Source of the DNA: an uncultured Eubacterium sp.
GTDB lineage: Bacteria > Bacillota > Clostridia > Lachnospirales > Lachnospiraceae
DNA: 45,406 bases
Assembly: GCA_910586045.1 (NCBI GenBank)
Contig: CAJUIH010000007.1
Span: 1-45,406 of the forward strand
Direction: 5' to 3'
The notes under the pieces were generated by a model, which did no database searches, was not told the origin of the DNA, and saw only the letters and a list, made by a program, of their open reading frames with translations. Below, piece after piece: positions 7,948-16,739 of the stretch (position 1 is its first letter; every line of letters begins with the position of its first letter). Made by a program: the position numbers and the translations under genes.

Positions 7948-9720
7948 ATGAATGGTTCCAGGACGCGAAACCGGAAAAAAATCGTGATTGTATTTTTCTG
8001 CATTTTTCTGGTCATGTTGTTTATGGCGGGCAGGCTTGTCTATTTGATGGTGTTCCGCTCGGTGTATTACAGTGCAAAGGCGCAGGATCTGCATGAACGG
8101 GAACGCGACATTAAAGCGGCCAGGGGAAAGATCCTGGATATTAACGGTACGGTGTTAGCTTCGAACCGCAGCGTATGCACAATATCCGTCATACACAGCC
8201 AGATTGAGGATCCAAAGCAGGTGGTCCGTGTGCTGTCCAAAGAACTGGAAATGGACGAAGATACGGTACGTAAACGGGTGGAAAAGGTCAGCGCGATCGA
8301 GCGGATCAAGTCTAATGTAGCAAAAGAAGTCGGCGACCGAATCCGCGGCCACAAATTAGCCGGCGTCAAGGTAGATGAAGATTACAAACGCTATTATGTG
8401 TATGACAGCCTTGCTTCCAAGGTGCTGGGCTTTACAGGAGGGGATAATCAGGGAATCATCGGGCTGGAAGTAGTTTACGACGATAAGCTGATGGGTACAA
8501 ACGGAAAGATTTTAACGCTGACCGACGCAAAAGGGGTGGAAATCGCGGACGCGGGGGAATCCAGGCTGAATCCGGTGGACGGAAATAACCTGCGTATCAG
8601 CCTGGACTATAACATTCAGATGTATGCGCAGCAGGCCGCGGAAAAAGCGATGCAGGCTAAGGAAGCAGACAGTGTGAGCGTTATTATTATGAAGCCGTCC
8701 AACGGTGAAGTCATGGCAATGGTAAACCTGCCGGAGTTTAATTTAAATGAGCCGTACGAGCTTCCGGAACAAGTAACGGCTGCGAGCGCGGAACAAAAAC
8801 AGGAGCTGTTAAACCAGATGTGGCGCAACGGCTGCATCAATGATACGTATGAACCAGGGTCGACGTTTAAGGTAATCACAGCGTCCGCGTCGCTGGAGGC
8901 AGGTGTGGTATCGTTAAATGACCATTTCTTCTGCCCGGGCTATAAGATCGTAGAAGACCGCAGGATCCGATGTGCAAGAACGAGCGGACATGGCGCGCAG
9001 AATTTTGTACAGGGGCTGGAAAACTCCTGTAACCCGGTATTTATCGAACTGGGGATGCGCCTGGGCGTGGACCAGTATTATAAATATTTTAAGCAGTTTG
9101 GCCTGCTGTCGAAAACCGGCATTGATCTGCCGGGTGAGGCGCGCACGATTATGCACGAAAAGAAAAATATCGGGCAGGTCGAACTTGCTACGATTTCATT
9201 TGGCCAGTCGTTTCAGATCACGCCGATCCAGCTTGCGACTACGATCTCGTCCCTGATTAACGGGGGCAAGCGGGTGACGCCGCATTTTGGCGTACAGGTC
9301 GAAGACCAGGAGGGAAATATCGTAGAAAAATTTGACTATGAACCAAAAGAGCAGGTCGTAAGCGCTGAAACATCAAAGACCATGCGTTCGCTGTTGGAAA
9401 AAGTGGTATCGGAAGGGGGCGGGAACAAAGCATATATCGAGGGTTACCAGATCGGCGGAAAAACCGCAACGTCGCAGACGCTGCCGCGCAGTGCGCATCG
9501 CTATATTGCTTCTTTTATGTGCTTTGCACCGGCGGACGATCCGCAGGTTCTTTGTCTGGTGATCATTAACAATCCTTCCGGTGTTTACTATGGAGGTACC
9601 ATCGCGGCGCCGGTCGCAAAGGAACTGTTTTTGAACATTCTGCCTTATTTGGACATTCCAAAATCGCAGGACGCTTCGCAGGCCAAAGAAAGTCAGTCCG
9701 CGGACAGAAACGCAGAATAG
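7948..9720 (+). CDS. Second class B PBP (SpoVD-like), KTA variant
   Basis: A 590-residue class B PBP with one membrane anchor (about 11-33), a dimerisation domain (RERDIKAARGKILD onward) and a transpeptidase domain. STFK (Ser305) and SCN (360-362) are intact. The third motif is KTA (505-507) instead of KT/SG. It lacks PASTA domains. A PBP pair at this point in Firmicute dcw clusters usually comprises the vegetative division PBP and the spore cortex PBP SpoVD, so this is a candidate SpoVD counterpart, but the sequence alone does not settle which PBP does which job. Expression may be limited by the hairpin upstream. Confidence 0.9.
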   Translation: MNGSRTRNRKKIVIVFFCIFLVMLFMAGRLVYLMVFRSVYYSAKAQDLHERERDIKAARGKILDINGTVLASNRSVCTISVIHSQIEDPKQVVRVLSKELEMDEDTVRKRVEKVSAIERIKSNVAKEVGDRIRGHKLAGVKVDEDYKRYYVYDSLASKVLGFTGGDNQGIIGLEVVYDDKLMGTNGKILTLTDAKGVEIADAGESRLNPVDGNNLRISLDYNIQMYAQQAAEKAMQAKEADSVSVIIMKPSNGEVMAMVNLPEFNLNEPYELPEQVTAASAEQKQELLNQMWRNGCINDTYEPGSTFKVITASASLEAGVVSLNDHFFCPGYKIVEDRRIRCARTSGHGAQNFVQGLENSCNPVFIELGMRLGVDQYYKYFKQFGLLSKTGIDLPGEARTIMHEKKNIGQVELATISFGQSFQITPIQLATTISSLINGGKRVTPHFGVQVEDQEGNIVEKFDYEPKEQVVSAETSKTMRSLLEKVVSEGGGNKAYIEGYQIGGKTATSQTLPRSAHRYIASFMCFAPADDPQVLCLVIINNPSGVYYGGTIAAPVAKELFLNILPYLDIPKSQDASQAKESQSADRNAE

Positions 9721-9739
9721 AAAAAAAGCCGTCCGCCCC

Positions 9740-9768
9740 TTGCAACCAATTCCAAAATCCGATATACT
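9740..9768 (+). promoter_or_regulatory. Promoter upstream of mraY
   Basis: TTGCAA (9740-9745), 17 bases, TATACT (9763-9768), about 77 bases before mraY in the 125-base gap after the second PBP. It suggests that mraY-murD-ftsW-ftsQ form a separately promoted unit. Confidence 0.65.
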
Positions 9769-9845
9769 AAAGCATTAACAGGTTCAAATTCAAATACGGT
9801 CGAATCAAAAAAGCATAGGCAAAACAAATGAAAGAGGGATAAAGT

Positions 9846-10814
9846 ATGACAGAGCAGTTAATTGATTTTCAATATATTTTTGCGGTAATTCTTGCGTTTG
9901 CGGTGACAGCGCTGTTAGGCCCGTTTATGATTCCGATTCTGCGCAGGCTCAAGGTCGGGAATACCGAACGAGAAGAATTAAAGTCGCATCAGAAAAAAAC
10001 GGGGACGCCGACGATGGGGGGACTGATGATTTTGCTTGCGATCATCATTACGTCACTGTTTTTTATGAAATCTTATCCGAAAATCATACCTATTTTGTTT
10101 GTAACGGTAGGATTTGGTGTGATCGGTTTTTTTGATGATTATTTAAAGGTGGTGCTGAAGCGTTCCGACGGCCTGTTGGCATGGCAGAAAATGATTTTGG
10201 AGATCGTCGTGACGACTGTATTTGCGGTATACCTGACAAGGTTTACGGATATTCCGCTTACGATGCTGGTTCCGTTTAGCGGCGGCCGTTATGCGGATTT
10301 TGGATGGCTGGCGCTCCCGATCCTGTTTTTGGCAGTGATCGGGACCGTAAATGGTGTGAATTTTACAGACGGCCTTGACGGTCTGGCATCCAGTGTGACG
10401 GTGCTGACAGCGACGTTTTTTACCGTTGTCGCGATTGGGTCTAATAGCGGGATCGAGCCGATTACCTGTGCGGTCGTAGGGGCGCTGCTTGGGTTTTTGC
10501 TGTTTAATGTGTATCCGGCCAGTGTTTTTATGGGGGATACCGGTTCCCTGGCACTGGGGGGCTTTGTCGCATCGACTGCCTATATGCTGCAGATGCCGAT
10601 GTTTATTTTAATCGTAGGGCTGATTTATTGGATTGAGATTTTGTCCGTTATGCTCCAGGTTGGTTATTTTAAGCTTACGCACGGAAAGCGTATTTTCCGT
10701 ATGGCGCCGATTCATCATCATTTTGAGCTATGCGGCTGGTCTGAGACACGGGTAGTGGCGGTATTTTCCATTATCACGACCATTATGTGCCTGATTGCGT
10801 ATATGGGGTTATGA
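9846..10814 (+). CDS. mraY: Phospho-MurNAc-pentapeptide translocase
   Basis: Transfers phospho-MurNAc-pentapeptide from UDP to undecaprenyl phosphate, making lipid I at the inner face of the membrane. The 322-residue protein has about ten membrane spans and the family motifs: the FFDDYLKV aspartate pair, NFTDGLDGLA, FMGDTGSLALGG and the PIHHHFEL histidine motif. Its carrier substrate comes from the pathway that includes uppS at 28926 in this window. GAAAGAGGG precedes the start. No murE or murF lies between the PBP and mraY. Confidence 0.98.
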   Translation: MTEQLIDFQYIFAVILAFAVTALLGPFMIPILRRLKVGNTEREELKSHQKKTGTPTMGGLMILLAIIITSLFFMKSYPKIIPILFVTVGFGVIGFFDDYLKVVLKRSDGLLAWQKMILEIVVTTVFAVYLTRFTDIPLTMLVPFSGGRYADFGWLALPILFLAVIGTVNGVNFTDGLDGLASSVTVLTATFFTVVAIGSNSGIEPITCAVVGALLGFLLFNVYPASVFMGDTGSLALGGFVASTAYMLQMPMFILIVGLIYWIEILSVMLQVGYFKLTHGKRIFRMAPIHHHFELCGWSETRVVAVFSIITTIMCLIAYMGL

Positions 10815-10873
10815 CAATTGTATTTTAACAGAAGGTAAATAGAAAAAATAAAAGCGGAGGAATGAAATCTGGA

Positions 10874-12253
10874 ATGGATACAAAAAGGAAAAAGGTCCTG
10901 GTCGTCGGTACTGGGTTAAGCGGTATTTCCGCTGCGGAGCTGTTGGTAGAAAAAGGGGTGGATATCTTATTATATGACAGCAATGAAAAATTGTGTGCGT
11001 CTGATATCCGCAAAAAGTCAGAGCGGTTAAAAGATGTGCCGATGCTGTTCGGAAATCTTGACGAAGCGGATGCAAGCCAGTTTTCCATTGCGCTGCTGAG
11101 TCCTGGTGTTGCGACAGACCAGCCGATGGCCAAAATGCTTCAGGCGCATGGCGTGAAGCTTTGGGGGGAAATAGAATTAGCTTACCGCTGTGCGAAAGGA
11201 AAGATCGCGGCCATTACCGGTACGAACGGCAAGACTACAACGACGGCCTTGACCGGCGAGATTATGAAAAGTCATTTTCCGGACGTAAAGGTAGTCGGAA
11301 ATATCGGGATCCCGTATACTTCACTGGCGGCGGAGATGACAGAGGAAACGGTTACGGTTGCGGAAATCAGCAGCTTTCAGTTGGAAACGGCGCATACATT
11401 TTGCCCGGATGTTTCAGCTGTTTTAAATATTACACCGGATCATTTAAACAGACACCATACAATGGAATGTTATATCTCTATTAAAGAGTCTATCACCAAA
11501 AACCAGAGACCGGGGCAGACTTGTGTACTGAATTATGAAGATGATATTTTGCGTGAATTTGGCGAATCTTTGCAGAAAAAATCAATTAGGGTTATATATT
11601 TTAGCAGCAAACGGGCATTAAAAGGCGGCCTGTATTTGGAAAACGGGGTGATCTATCTATCGGATCCGGACGGTGCGCACAGGCAGCAGGTGGCTGCGGT
11701 AGACGAACTGCATCTGCTGGGTGCCCATAATTACGAAAATGTGATGGCTGCGGCCGCGATTGCCTATGCATTCGGCGTGCCGTTGAAAAAAATAAGAAAA
11801 GTACTGAAAACATTTCAGGCGGTTAAGCATAGAATAGAATATACGGCGGAAATCAATGGCGTACGCTATTATAATGATTCCAAGGCTACCAATCCGGACG
11901 CGGCGATCCAGGGCATCCGCGCGATGGACCGTCCGACCTATCTGATTGGAGGGGGCTATGATAAACAGTCTGATTACAAAGATTGGATCGATGCGTGTGC
12001 CGGCAGGGTCGTAAAGCTTGTACTTACGGGGGAAACTAAGGAAAAAATTGCCGCTGCTGCGGCGCAGCGGGGACTGCAGGGGGTGGTTCTTTGCGATACG
12101 TTTGCGGAAGCGGTTTGTTACTGCCATGACCATGCGAAGCCCGGCGAAGCGGTGCTGCTTTCCCCTGCGTGCGCCAGTTGGGGCCAGTTTAAAAATTATG
12201 AGGAACGGGGAGACGTATTTAAGGAAATGGTCAGAAACTTCCCACAAGGATAA
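10874..12253 (+). CDS. murD: UDP-MurNAc-L-Ala--D-Glu ligase
   Basis: Adds D-glutamate to UDP-MurNAc-L-alanine with ATP in the cytoplasm. The 459-residue protein has the UMP-binding N-domain (VLVVGTGLSGISAAE), the ATP loop ITGTNGKTTT, LNITPDHLNRH, YNDSKATNPDAA and the C-terminal LSPACASWGQF segment, all typical of MurD. Start choice is uncertain: GGAGG ends 1 base before an ATG at 10862 (too close) and 13 bases before the ATG used here; the former would add 4 residues. It lies 59 bases after mraY. The next gene, ftsW, begins about 70 bases after its stop. Confidence 0.96.
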   Translation: MDTKRKKVLVVGTGLSGISAAELLVEKGVDILLYDSNEKLCASDIRKKSERLKDVPMLFGNLDEADASQFSIALLSPGVATDQPMAKMLQAHGVKLWGEIELAYRCAKGKIAAITGTNGKTTTTALTGEIMKSHFPDVKVVGNIGIPYTSLAAEMTEETVTVAEISSFQLETAHTFCPDVSAVLNITPDHLNRHHTMECYISIKESITKNQRPGQTCVLNYEDDILREFGESLQKKSIRVIYFSSKRALKGGLYLENGVIYLSDPDGAHRQQVAAVDELHLLGAHNYENVMAAAAIAYAFGVPLKKIRKVLKTFQAVKHRIEYTAEINGVRYYNDSKATNPDAAIQGIRAMDRPTYLIGGGYDKQSDYKDWIDACAGRVVKLVLTGETKEKIAAAAAQRGLQGVVLCDTFAEAVCYCHDHAKPGEAVLLSPACASWGQFKNYEERGDVFKEMVRNFPQG

Positions 12254-12325
12254 AGGGCTGCGGTACGAATGATCCCGGCATGTGCTGCTGGAACGGTGGA
12301 AAGTAAGAGAGCAGGAGTTGTAAGA

Positions 12326-13456
12326 GTGGGCAGACAGAACAATACAAGACAAAAGAAAACCAAATATTGTGATTACAGTCTGTTGTTTCTGGTGATTTTT
12401 ATCTTGGGATTTGGACTGGTCATGCTGTTTAGCGTCAGTTCCTATAATGCGCAGGATGATTTCTCCGATGCGCTGTATTATGTAAAAAAGCAGGGGTTTG
12501 CCATGGCGCTTGGTTTTGCGGCGATGCTTGCTGTTTCCAAAATCGATTACCATGTTTGGATCCATTTTGGGACGGTTGCTTATGCGGTTGCCATTGTTTT
12601 ATGCGTCCTTGTTTTGTTTGTGGCGGATGAAAAGCATGGGTCGGCCAGATGGTTTCAGTTGGGTCCTTTAAACTTCCAGCCGTCCGAATTGGCAAAACTG
12701 GCGACGATCCTGTTTTTGTCCGGTTTGGTAAGCAAGATCCCCAAACAGATCGGGAAATTTCAAAACCTGATCAAGGTTATGATTTTGATCGCGCCGCTTT
12801 TTGTGGTCGTCGCAAGTACGAATTTAAGTACGGCGATTATTATTATAGGGACCGCGATTGTAATCGTATTTGTAGCCAGCCCAAAGGTTATGCAGTTTGT
12901 CGTCATGGGTATTGTGGGAGTGGCCGGCGGCGGCATTTTATTTATTATGGCTGCAAGCTACCGCATGGACCGGATTGACGCATGGCTGCATCCGGAAAAT
13001 TACACAGACACCACTTCTTTTCAGACGTTGCAGGGCCTGTACGCGATCGGTTCCGGCGGGCTGTTTGGAAAGGGGCTTGGACAGAGCATCCAAAAGCGCG
13101 GGTTTGTCCCGGAGGCGCAAAACGATATGATATTTTCTATTATTTGTGAAGAACTGGGGCTGTTCGGCGCGTTTTGCGTGATTTTGCTTTTTTTGCTTGT
13201 GATCTGGCGGCTTATGGTCATTGCGAATAATGCGGCGGACTTATATGGGGCTTTGATCGCGTCTGGCATTATGGCGCATATTGCCATACAGGTTTTTTTA
13301 AATATTGCCGTTGTTACGAATACGATTCCAAATACAGGCATTACGCTGCCGTTTATCAGCTACGGGGGTACGGCAACCAGCTTCCTGCTTGTTGAGATGG
13401 GGCTGGCACTTAGCGTTTCAAGGGGAATCCGTCTGGAAGGTAGAAGTCATGATTAG
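12326..13456 (+). CDS. ftsW: SEDS peptidoglycan polymerase FtsW
   Basis: A 376-residue polytopic SEDS protein (about ten spans) that polymerises lipid II at the septum with a class B PBP. Visible signatures are the basic cytoplasmic N-terminus, FQPSELAKLATILFLSG, a QNDMIFSIICEELG segment with the conserved acidic pair, and the C-terminal PNTGITLPFISYGGTA stretch. GTG at 12326 is chosen for its CAGGAG about 9 bases upstream; an ATG at 12269 would add 19 residues that do not look family-like. SpoVE/RodA paralogues share this fold; the dcw position favours FtsW. The end overlaps ftsQ by 8 bases. Confidence 0.93.
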   Translation: MGRQNNTRQKKTKYCDYSLLFLVIFILGFGLVMLFSVSSYNAQDDFSDALYYVKKQGFAMALGFAAMLAVSKIDYHVWIHFGTVAYAVAIVLCVLVLFVADEKHGSARWFQLGPLNFQPSELAKLATILFLSGLVSKIPKQIGKFQNLIKVMILIAPLFVVVASTNLSTAIIIIGTAIVIVFVASPKVMQFVVMGIVGVAGGGILFIMAASYRMDRIDAWLHPENYTDTTSFQTLQGLYAIGSGGLFGKGLGQSIQKRGFVPEAQNDMIFSIICEELGLFGAFCVILLFLLVIWRLMVIANNAADLYGALIASGIMAHIAIQVFLNIAVVTNTIPNTGITLPFISYGGTATSFLLVEMGLALSVSRGIRLEGRSHD

Positions 13457-14192
13457 GGAAAAGCGGAGAAAACAAAAAAAACGGAAAAAAGTATTGGTCG
13501 GTATCTTGCTCTGTCTGTTTGCCGCGGCAGCGGCTTTTCTCGTAGCGGTTAAGGTATTTACGCTGAAAAAAGTAGTAGTAAGCGGAAATGAGCTGTATAC
13601 GGACCAGCAGATCAAGGAAAGCGTGTTGAATGATCCGTACGCGTGGAATACGCTGTATGTCGTATTAAAACACCGGCTGTTTCAAATGAAAGAGATTCCG
13701 TTTATTGATGAAATGGAAATCGAACTTCGTTCTCCGCATACGATTCATGTCCGGGTATACGAAAAGGCCATTATCGGGTACATAGCAGTCAACAACCAGA
13801 ATGTTTATTTTGATAAAGACGGGATTGTAGTGGAGATTTCCAAAAGGCAGATTGATCATGTGCCGAAAGTAGAAGGCATTTCCTGCAAAGAAGTGCTTGT
13901 GTACGAGAAGCTGGATCTCAATGATGAAAAAGCATTGTACCTGCTCCTGACCTTTTCGCAGCAGATGGAAAAATACGGCTTATCGCCGGAATCTATTATG
14001 TTCAACGGAAACCAAAACCTGTCTGCTGTTTTTGACGGGATTACCGTGGAATTGGGCAGTTCTGAATATCTGATCGAAAAGGCAATGCGCTTAGACGCCA
14101 TTATGCCGCGGCTGAAAGGAAAAAAGGGTACGCTTCATTTGGAAAACTGGACGCCGTTTACAACAGATGTGGTTTTTGCGCCGGAGAAATAG
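13449..14192 (+). CDS. ftsQ: FtsQ/DivIB-type division protein
   Basis: A 247-residue bitopic protein: a basic tail (REKRRKQKKRKK), one membrane span (about 16-37) and an extracytoplasmic POTRA domain starting FTLKKVVVSGNELYT, then a beta domain. FtsQ/DivIB stabilises the FtsL-FtsB (DivIC) complex at the septum. The start ATG overlaps the end of ftsW and has GGAAGG upstream, suggesting coupled translation. The short length and POTRA start fit the Firmicute DivIB type. It ends about 145 bases before ftsZ. Confidence 0.92.
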   Translation: MIREKRRKQKKRKKVLVGILLCLFAAAAAFLVAVKVFTLKKVVVSGNELYTDQQIKESVLNDPYAWNTLYVVLKHRLFQMKEIPFIDEMEIELRSPHTIHVRVYEKAIIGYIAVNNQNVYFDKDGIVVEISKRQIDHVPKVEGISCKEVLVYEKLDLNDEKALYLLLTFSQQMEKYGLSPESIMFNGNQNLSAVFDGITVELGSSEYLIEKAMRLDAIMPRLKGKKGTLHLENWTPFTTDVVFAPEK

Positions 14193-14230
14193 CGGCGGGC
14201 AATAAAAATGATATTTTTTTTAAAAACCTG

Positions 14231-14259
14231 TTGATTTCATTGGAAAAAAAAAGTATTAT
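14231..14259 (+). promoter_or_regulatory. Promoter of ftsZ
   Basis: TTGATT (14231-14236), 17 bases, TATTAT (14254-14259), leaving a leader of about 70 bases before the ftsZ start. A dedicated promoter would explain high FtsZ output relative to the preceding membrane proteins. Confidence 0.65.
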
Positions 14260-14336
14260 AGAGTTCAGAAGTTATGTTTTGTGTTTAAGTGGGAAAGCTG
14301 ACACAAGATAATGCATAGATTAAGGAGGTAATACCT

Positions 14337-15569
14337 TTGCTTGAGATTACGACTACGGAAACAGATTCCAGTGCAAAGATAATTGTTATCGGTGTTGGCG
14401 GTGCAGGTAACAATGCAGTAAATAGAATGATAGACGAAAATATCGGCGGTGTGGAGTTCGTCGGTGTAAATACAGATAAACAGGCGTTAATGCTCTGCAA
14501 AGCACCTACATTGATCCAGATTGGGGAGAAACTGACAAAAGGGCTTGGGGCAGGCGCGAATCCGGATGTTGGTATGAAAGCGGCAGAAGAGAGTGCGGAA
14601 GAATTGTCGCAGGCAGTAGAAGGGGCGGACATGATTTTTGTTACCTGCGGTATGGGCGGCGGTACGGGAACCGGCGCGGCTCCGGTTGTAGCAAAAATCG
14701 CAAAAGAAAAAGGCATTTTGACCGTAGGGGTAGTGACAAAGCCGTTTACTTTTGAGGCAAAAGCGCGTATGATCAATGCGATTTCCGGCATAGAAAATCT
14801 AAAAGCGGGCGTGGATACGTTAATTGTCATTCCGAATGACAAGCTGTTGGAAATCGTTGACCGCAGGACAACGATGCCGGATGCGCTGAAAAAAGCGGAC
14901 GAGGTGCTGCAGCAGGGTGTACAGGGCATTACGGATTTGATTAATCTGCCTGCGCTGATCAATCTGGACTTTGCGGACGTGCAGACGGTTATGAAAGACA
15001 AAGGGCTGGCCCATATTGGAATTGGTATGGCAAAAGGCGATGAAAAAGCGATTGAGGCAGTAAAGCTGGCGGTTTCCTCTCCGCTGCTGGAAACGGATAT
15101 TGCGGGAGCTACCCATGTGATTATCAATATATCGGGTGCGATTTCCCTTTTGGATGCAAACGATGCGGTAGGCTATGTCAGGGATCTGGTAGGGGACAGC
15201 GCGAATATTATATTCGGCGCGAAGTACGACGAGTCTCGTGCGGACGAAGCAACGATTACCGTAATTGCAACCGGGATCGAGGATGCGAATATCCAGCCGA
15301 AACCGTCGCTGATGCCAGGTATGTCCGGTATGAAAAATCCGGGCATGGGCATGAACCGTTCTGCGGTCAGCAGTTTTAGTCCGCGTACATCCGCAGCCGT
15401 TTCCCCGGGAACCGGATATACGGCGCCGAATCTGACCAATATGCCGGGAACAGGTACGGCTATGCCGTCACAGTCGGGATTTGGCGTAAACAGGCCTAGC
15501 AGGCCGGAGAGTACGGTAGCGGTAAAAGATATTAAAATCCCGGGATTTTTGCAGAACCCGAAAAAGTAA
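14337..15569 (+). CDS. ftsZ: Cell division GTPase FtsZ
   Basis: The tubulin homologue that forms the Z ring. The 410-residue product has the GTP-binding region (IGVGGAGNNAVNRM), the tubulin signature GGGTGTGAAPVVA, the T7 loop NLDFADVQTVM, a Gly/Met/Pro-rich linker (about 320-390) and the C-terminal peptide KDIKIPGFLQ that binds FtsA or SepF. The start is TTG at 14337 behind an ideal AAGGAGGT 6 bases upstream, so the codon is unusual but well supported. No ftsA precedes it, so another membrane tether (for example SepF) must serve. A strong terminator follows. Confidence 0.98.
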   Translation: MLEITTTETDSSAKIIVIGVGGAGNNAVNRMIDENIGGVEFVGVNTDKQALMLCKAPTLIQIGEKLTKGLGAGANPDVGMKAAEESAEELSQAVEGADMIFVTCGMGGGTGTGAAPVVAKIAKEKGILTVGVVTKPFTFEAKARMINAISGIENLKAGVDTLIVIPNDKLLEIVDRRTTMPDALKKADEVLQQGVQGITDLINLPALINLDFADVQTVMKDKGLAHIGIGMAKGDEKAIEAVKLAVSSPLLETDIAGATHVIINISGAISLLDANDAVGYVRDLVGDSANIIFGAKYDESRADEATITVIATGIEDANIQPKPSLMPGMSGMKNPGMGMNRSAVSSFSPRTSAAVSPGTGYTAPNLTNMPGTGTAMPSQSGFGVNRPSRPESTVAVKDIKIPGFLQNPKK

Positions 15570-15727
15570 GTAACAAACATGCAGGCGAGGTACATAAAAG
15601 TTCATTTTCCATTTAACATGGAACCAGTGCCGGAGGATCCGGGATAAAGGGATATTTTACAAACGTACCGAAGTATTGTAAATATATAACATGAGAAAGA
15701 AGTTAAATAAAGAAATAGTAGTACAAG

Positions 15728-15774
15728 CTGTCTGGAGCAGAGAATGAATCGTTCGATGACCCAGACAGTTTTTT
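15728..15774 (+). terminator. Intrinsic terminator after ftsZ
   Basis: CTGTCTGG at 15728-15735 pairs with CCAGACAG at 15761-15768, followed by six T. The 25-base loop is long. It separates the dcw cluster from the spoIIGA operon. The gap 15570-15899 otherwise holds only the spoIIGA promoter. Confidence 0.8.
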
Positions 15775-15816
15775 ATTGAATTTTTATTAAAATTATCCAA
15801 CCGCAGGATGGAAAGT

Positions 15817-15849
15817 TTGACATTTTTTTGCAGGGGTATGCAATAAAAT
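15817..15849 (+). promoter_or_regulatory. Candidate Spo0A-type promoter of spoIIGA-sigE
   Basis: TTGACA (15817-15822) is followed by TAAAAT (15844-15849) with 21 bases between them; no good -10 exists at 17 bases. Over-long spacing is the known peculiarity of the Bacillus spoIIG promoter (22 bp), which Spo0A activates. On the other strand, TGTCAAA overlaps the -35 and fits the relaxed 0A core TGTCRAA. Function is inferred by analogy. Confidence 0.55.
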
Positions 15850-15899
15850 AAAACAGAAAACAGAGAGCTTCCAGGCAGGCTTTTGGGATGGAGGTGGGT

Positions 15900-16739
15900 A
15901 TGGTTTACGCAGTGTACATAGATGTGCTGGCAGTAAATAATTTTTTTGTAGATCTGGCGGCACTTACTGCAGTTAACATATTGTTAAAAAAAAGGGTGCG
16001 GGCGCTGCGGATTTTGTCCGGTGCGGGAATCGGTACGCTGGGAAGCTGCCTGGCCTTTGTAATTTGTCCGAATCCGGCCGCGTATCTGCTGGCCGTCCAT
16101 TTTCTTTTGAACCCGCTTGTTTTGTATTTTTGCTTTCGGGAGAAAAGCGGAAAAGTTTTTTTTACGGATCTGAGCGCCGGATATTTTGCGTTTTTGGTTA
16201 TGGGCGGCGCGGTAGAATGGGTATATGCGGACGGAGCCGGTTTCCTGCCGTATCCGGTTTCATACGCCGCGGCAGCCATGCTGCTGTTTTTTGGGGTCTT
16301 TTGGTGCGGATGGAAGCTGAAAAAATACGGCCGGTATACAAGGGTATGCATCTGCCATCAGGGAGAAAAGCTTTCGCTGAAAGCCCTTTTGGACAGCGGG
16401 AATCTGCTGCGCGACCCTTATACGGGCAGGCAGGTAAGCATGATGGACCGAAACGTTTATGAGTCGGTCTTTGGAGCGCCGCAGGCGGTTCGCCTGATCC
16501 CTTACGAATCGCTTGGATGCAGGCACGGCCTTTTAGAGGCGGTTACGATTGAGAAATTAAGCTATGCGCAAAGCGGCGCGGACCGTGTCCAAAAACCGGC
16601 TGTCCTTGGCTTGGCAGATCATGCATTGTTTGAAAAAAAAACCTATCAGATGATTATTAATCCACAGGAATTGGCAAAAGAAGACATGGAAATGAAAATA
16701 GAAAAGCGAGCAGGAGGCAGACATGAACAAAGCAGATAA
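15900..16739 (+). CDS. spoIIGA: Sporulation sigma-E processing protease
   Basis: A 279-residue membrane-bound aspartic protease that cleaves pro-sigma-E after asymmetric division. The N-terminal half has about five membrane spans beginning YIDVLAVNNFFVDL, the family's typical opening. The soluble half carries the active-site motif LLDSGN with the catalytic Asp at 165, and RLIPYESLG downstream. The ATG at 15900 is set by GGAGGTGG; an ATG at 15888 lies inside that sequence. The end overlaps sigE by 17 bases, the normal enzyme-substrate pair. The overall length is close to the 309 residues of the Bacillus enzyme. Confidence 0.95.
   Translation: MVYAVYIDVLAVNNFFVDLAALTAVNILLKKRVRALRILSGAGIGTLGSCLAFVICPNPAAYLLAVHFLLNPLVLYFCFREKSGKVFFTDLSAGYFAFLVMGGAVEWVYADGAGFLPYPVSYAAAAMLLFFGVFWCGWKLKKYGRYTRVCICHQGEKLSLKALLDSGNLLRDPYTGRQVSMMDRNVYESVFGAPQAVRLIPYESLGCRHGLLEAVTIEKLSYAQSGADRVQKPAVLGLADHALFEKKTYQMIINPQELAKEDMEMKIEKRAGGRHEQSR

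Noticed and set aside
11657..12565. 302-codon - strand frame
   Set aside because: It is antisense to murD and ftsW, without a ribosome site or a domain.
14285..15127. 280-codon - strand frame
   Set aside because: It is antisense to ftsZ, with Ser/Thr/Ile-rich translated sequence typical of a shadow frame and no ribosome site.
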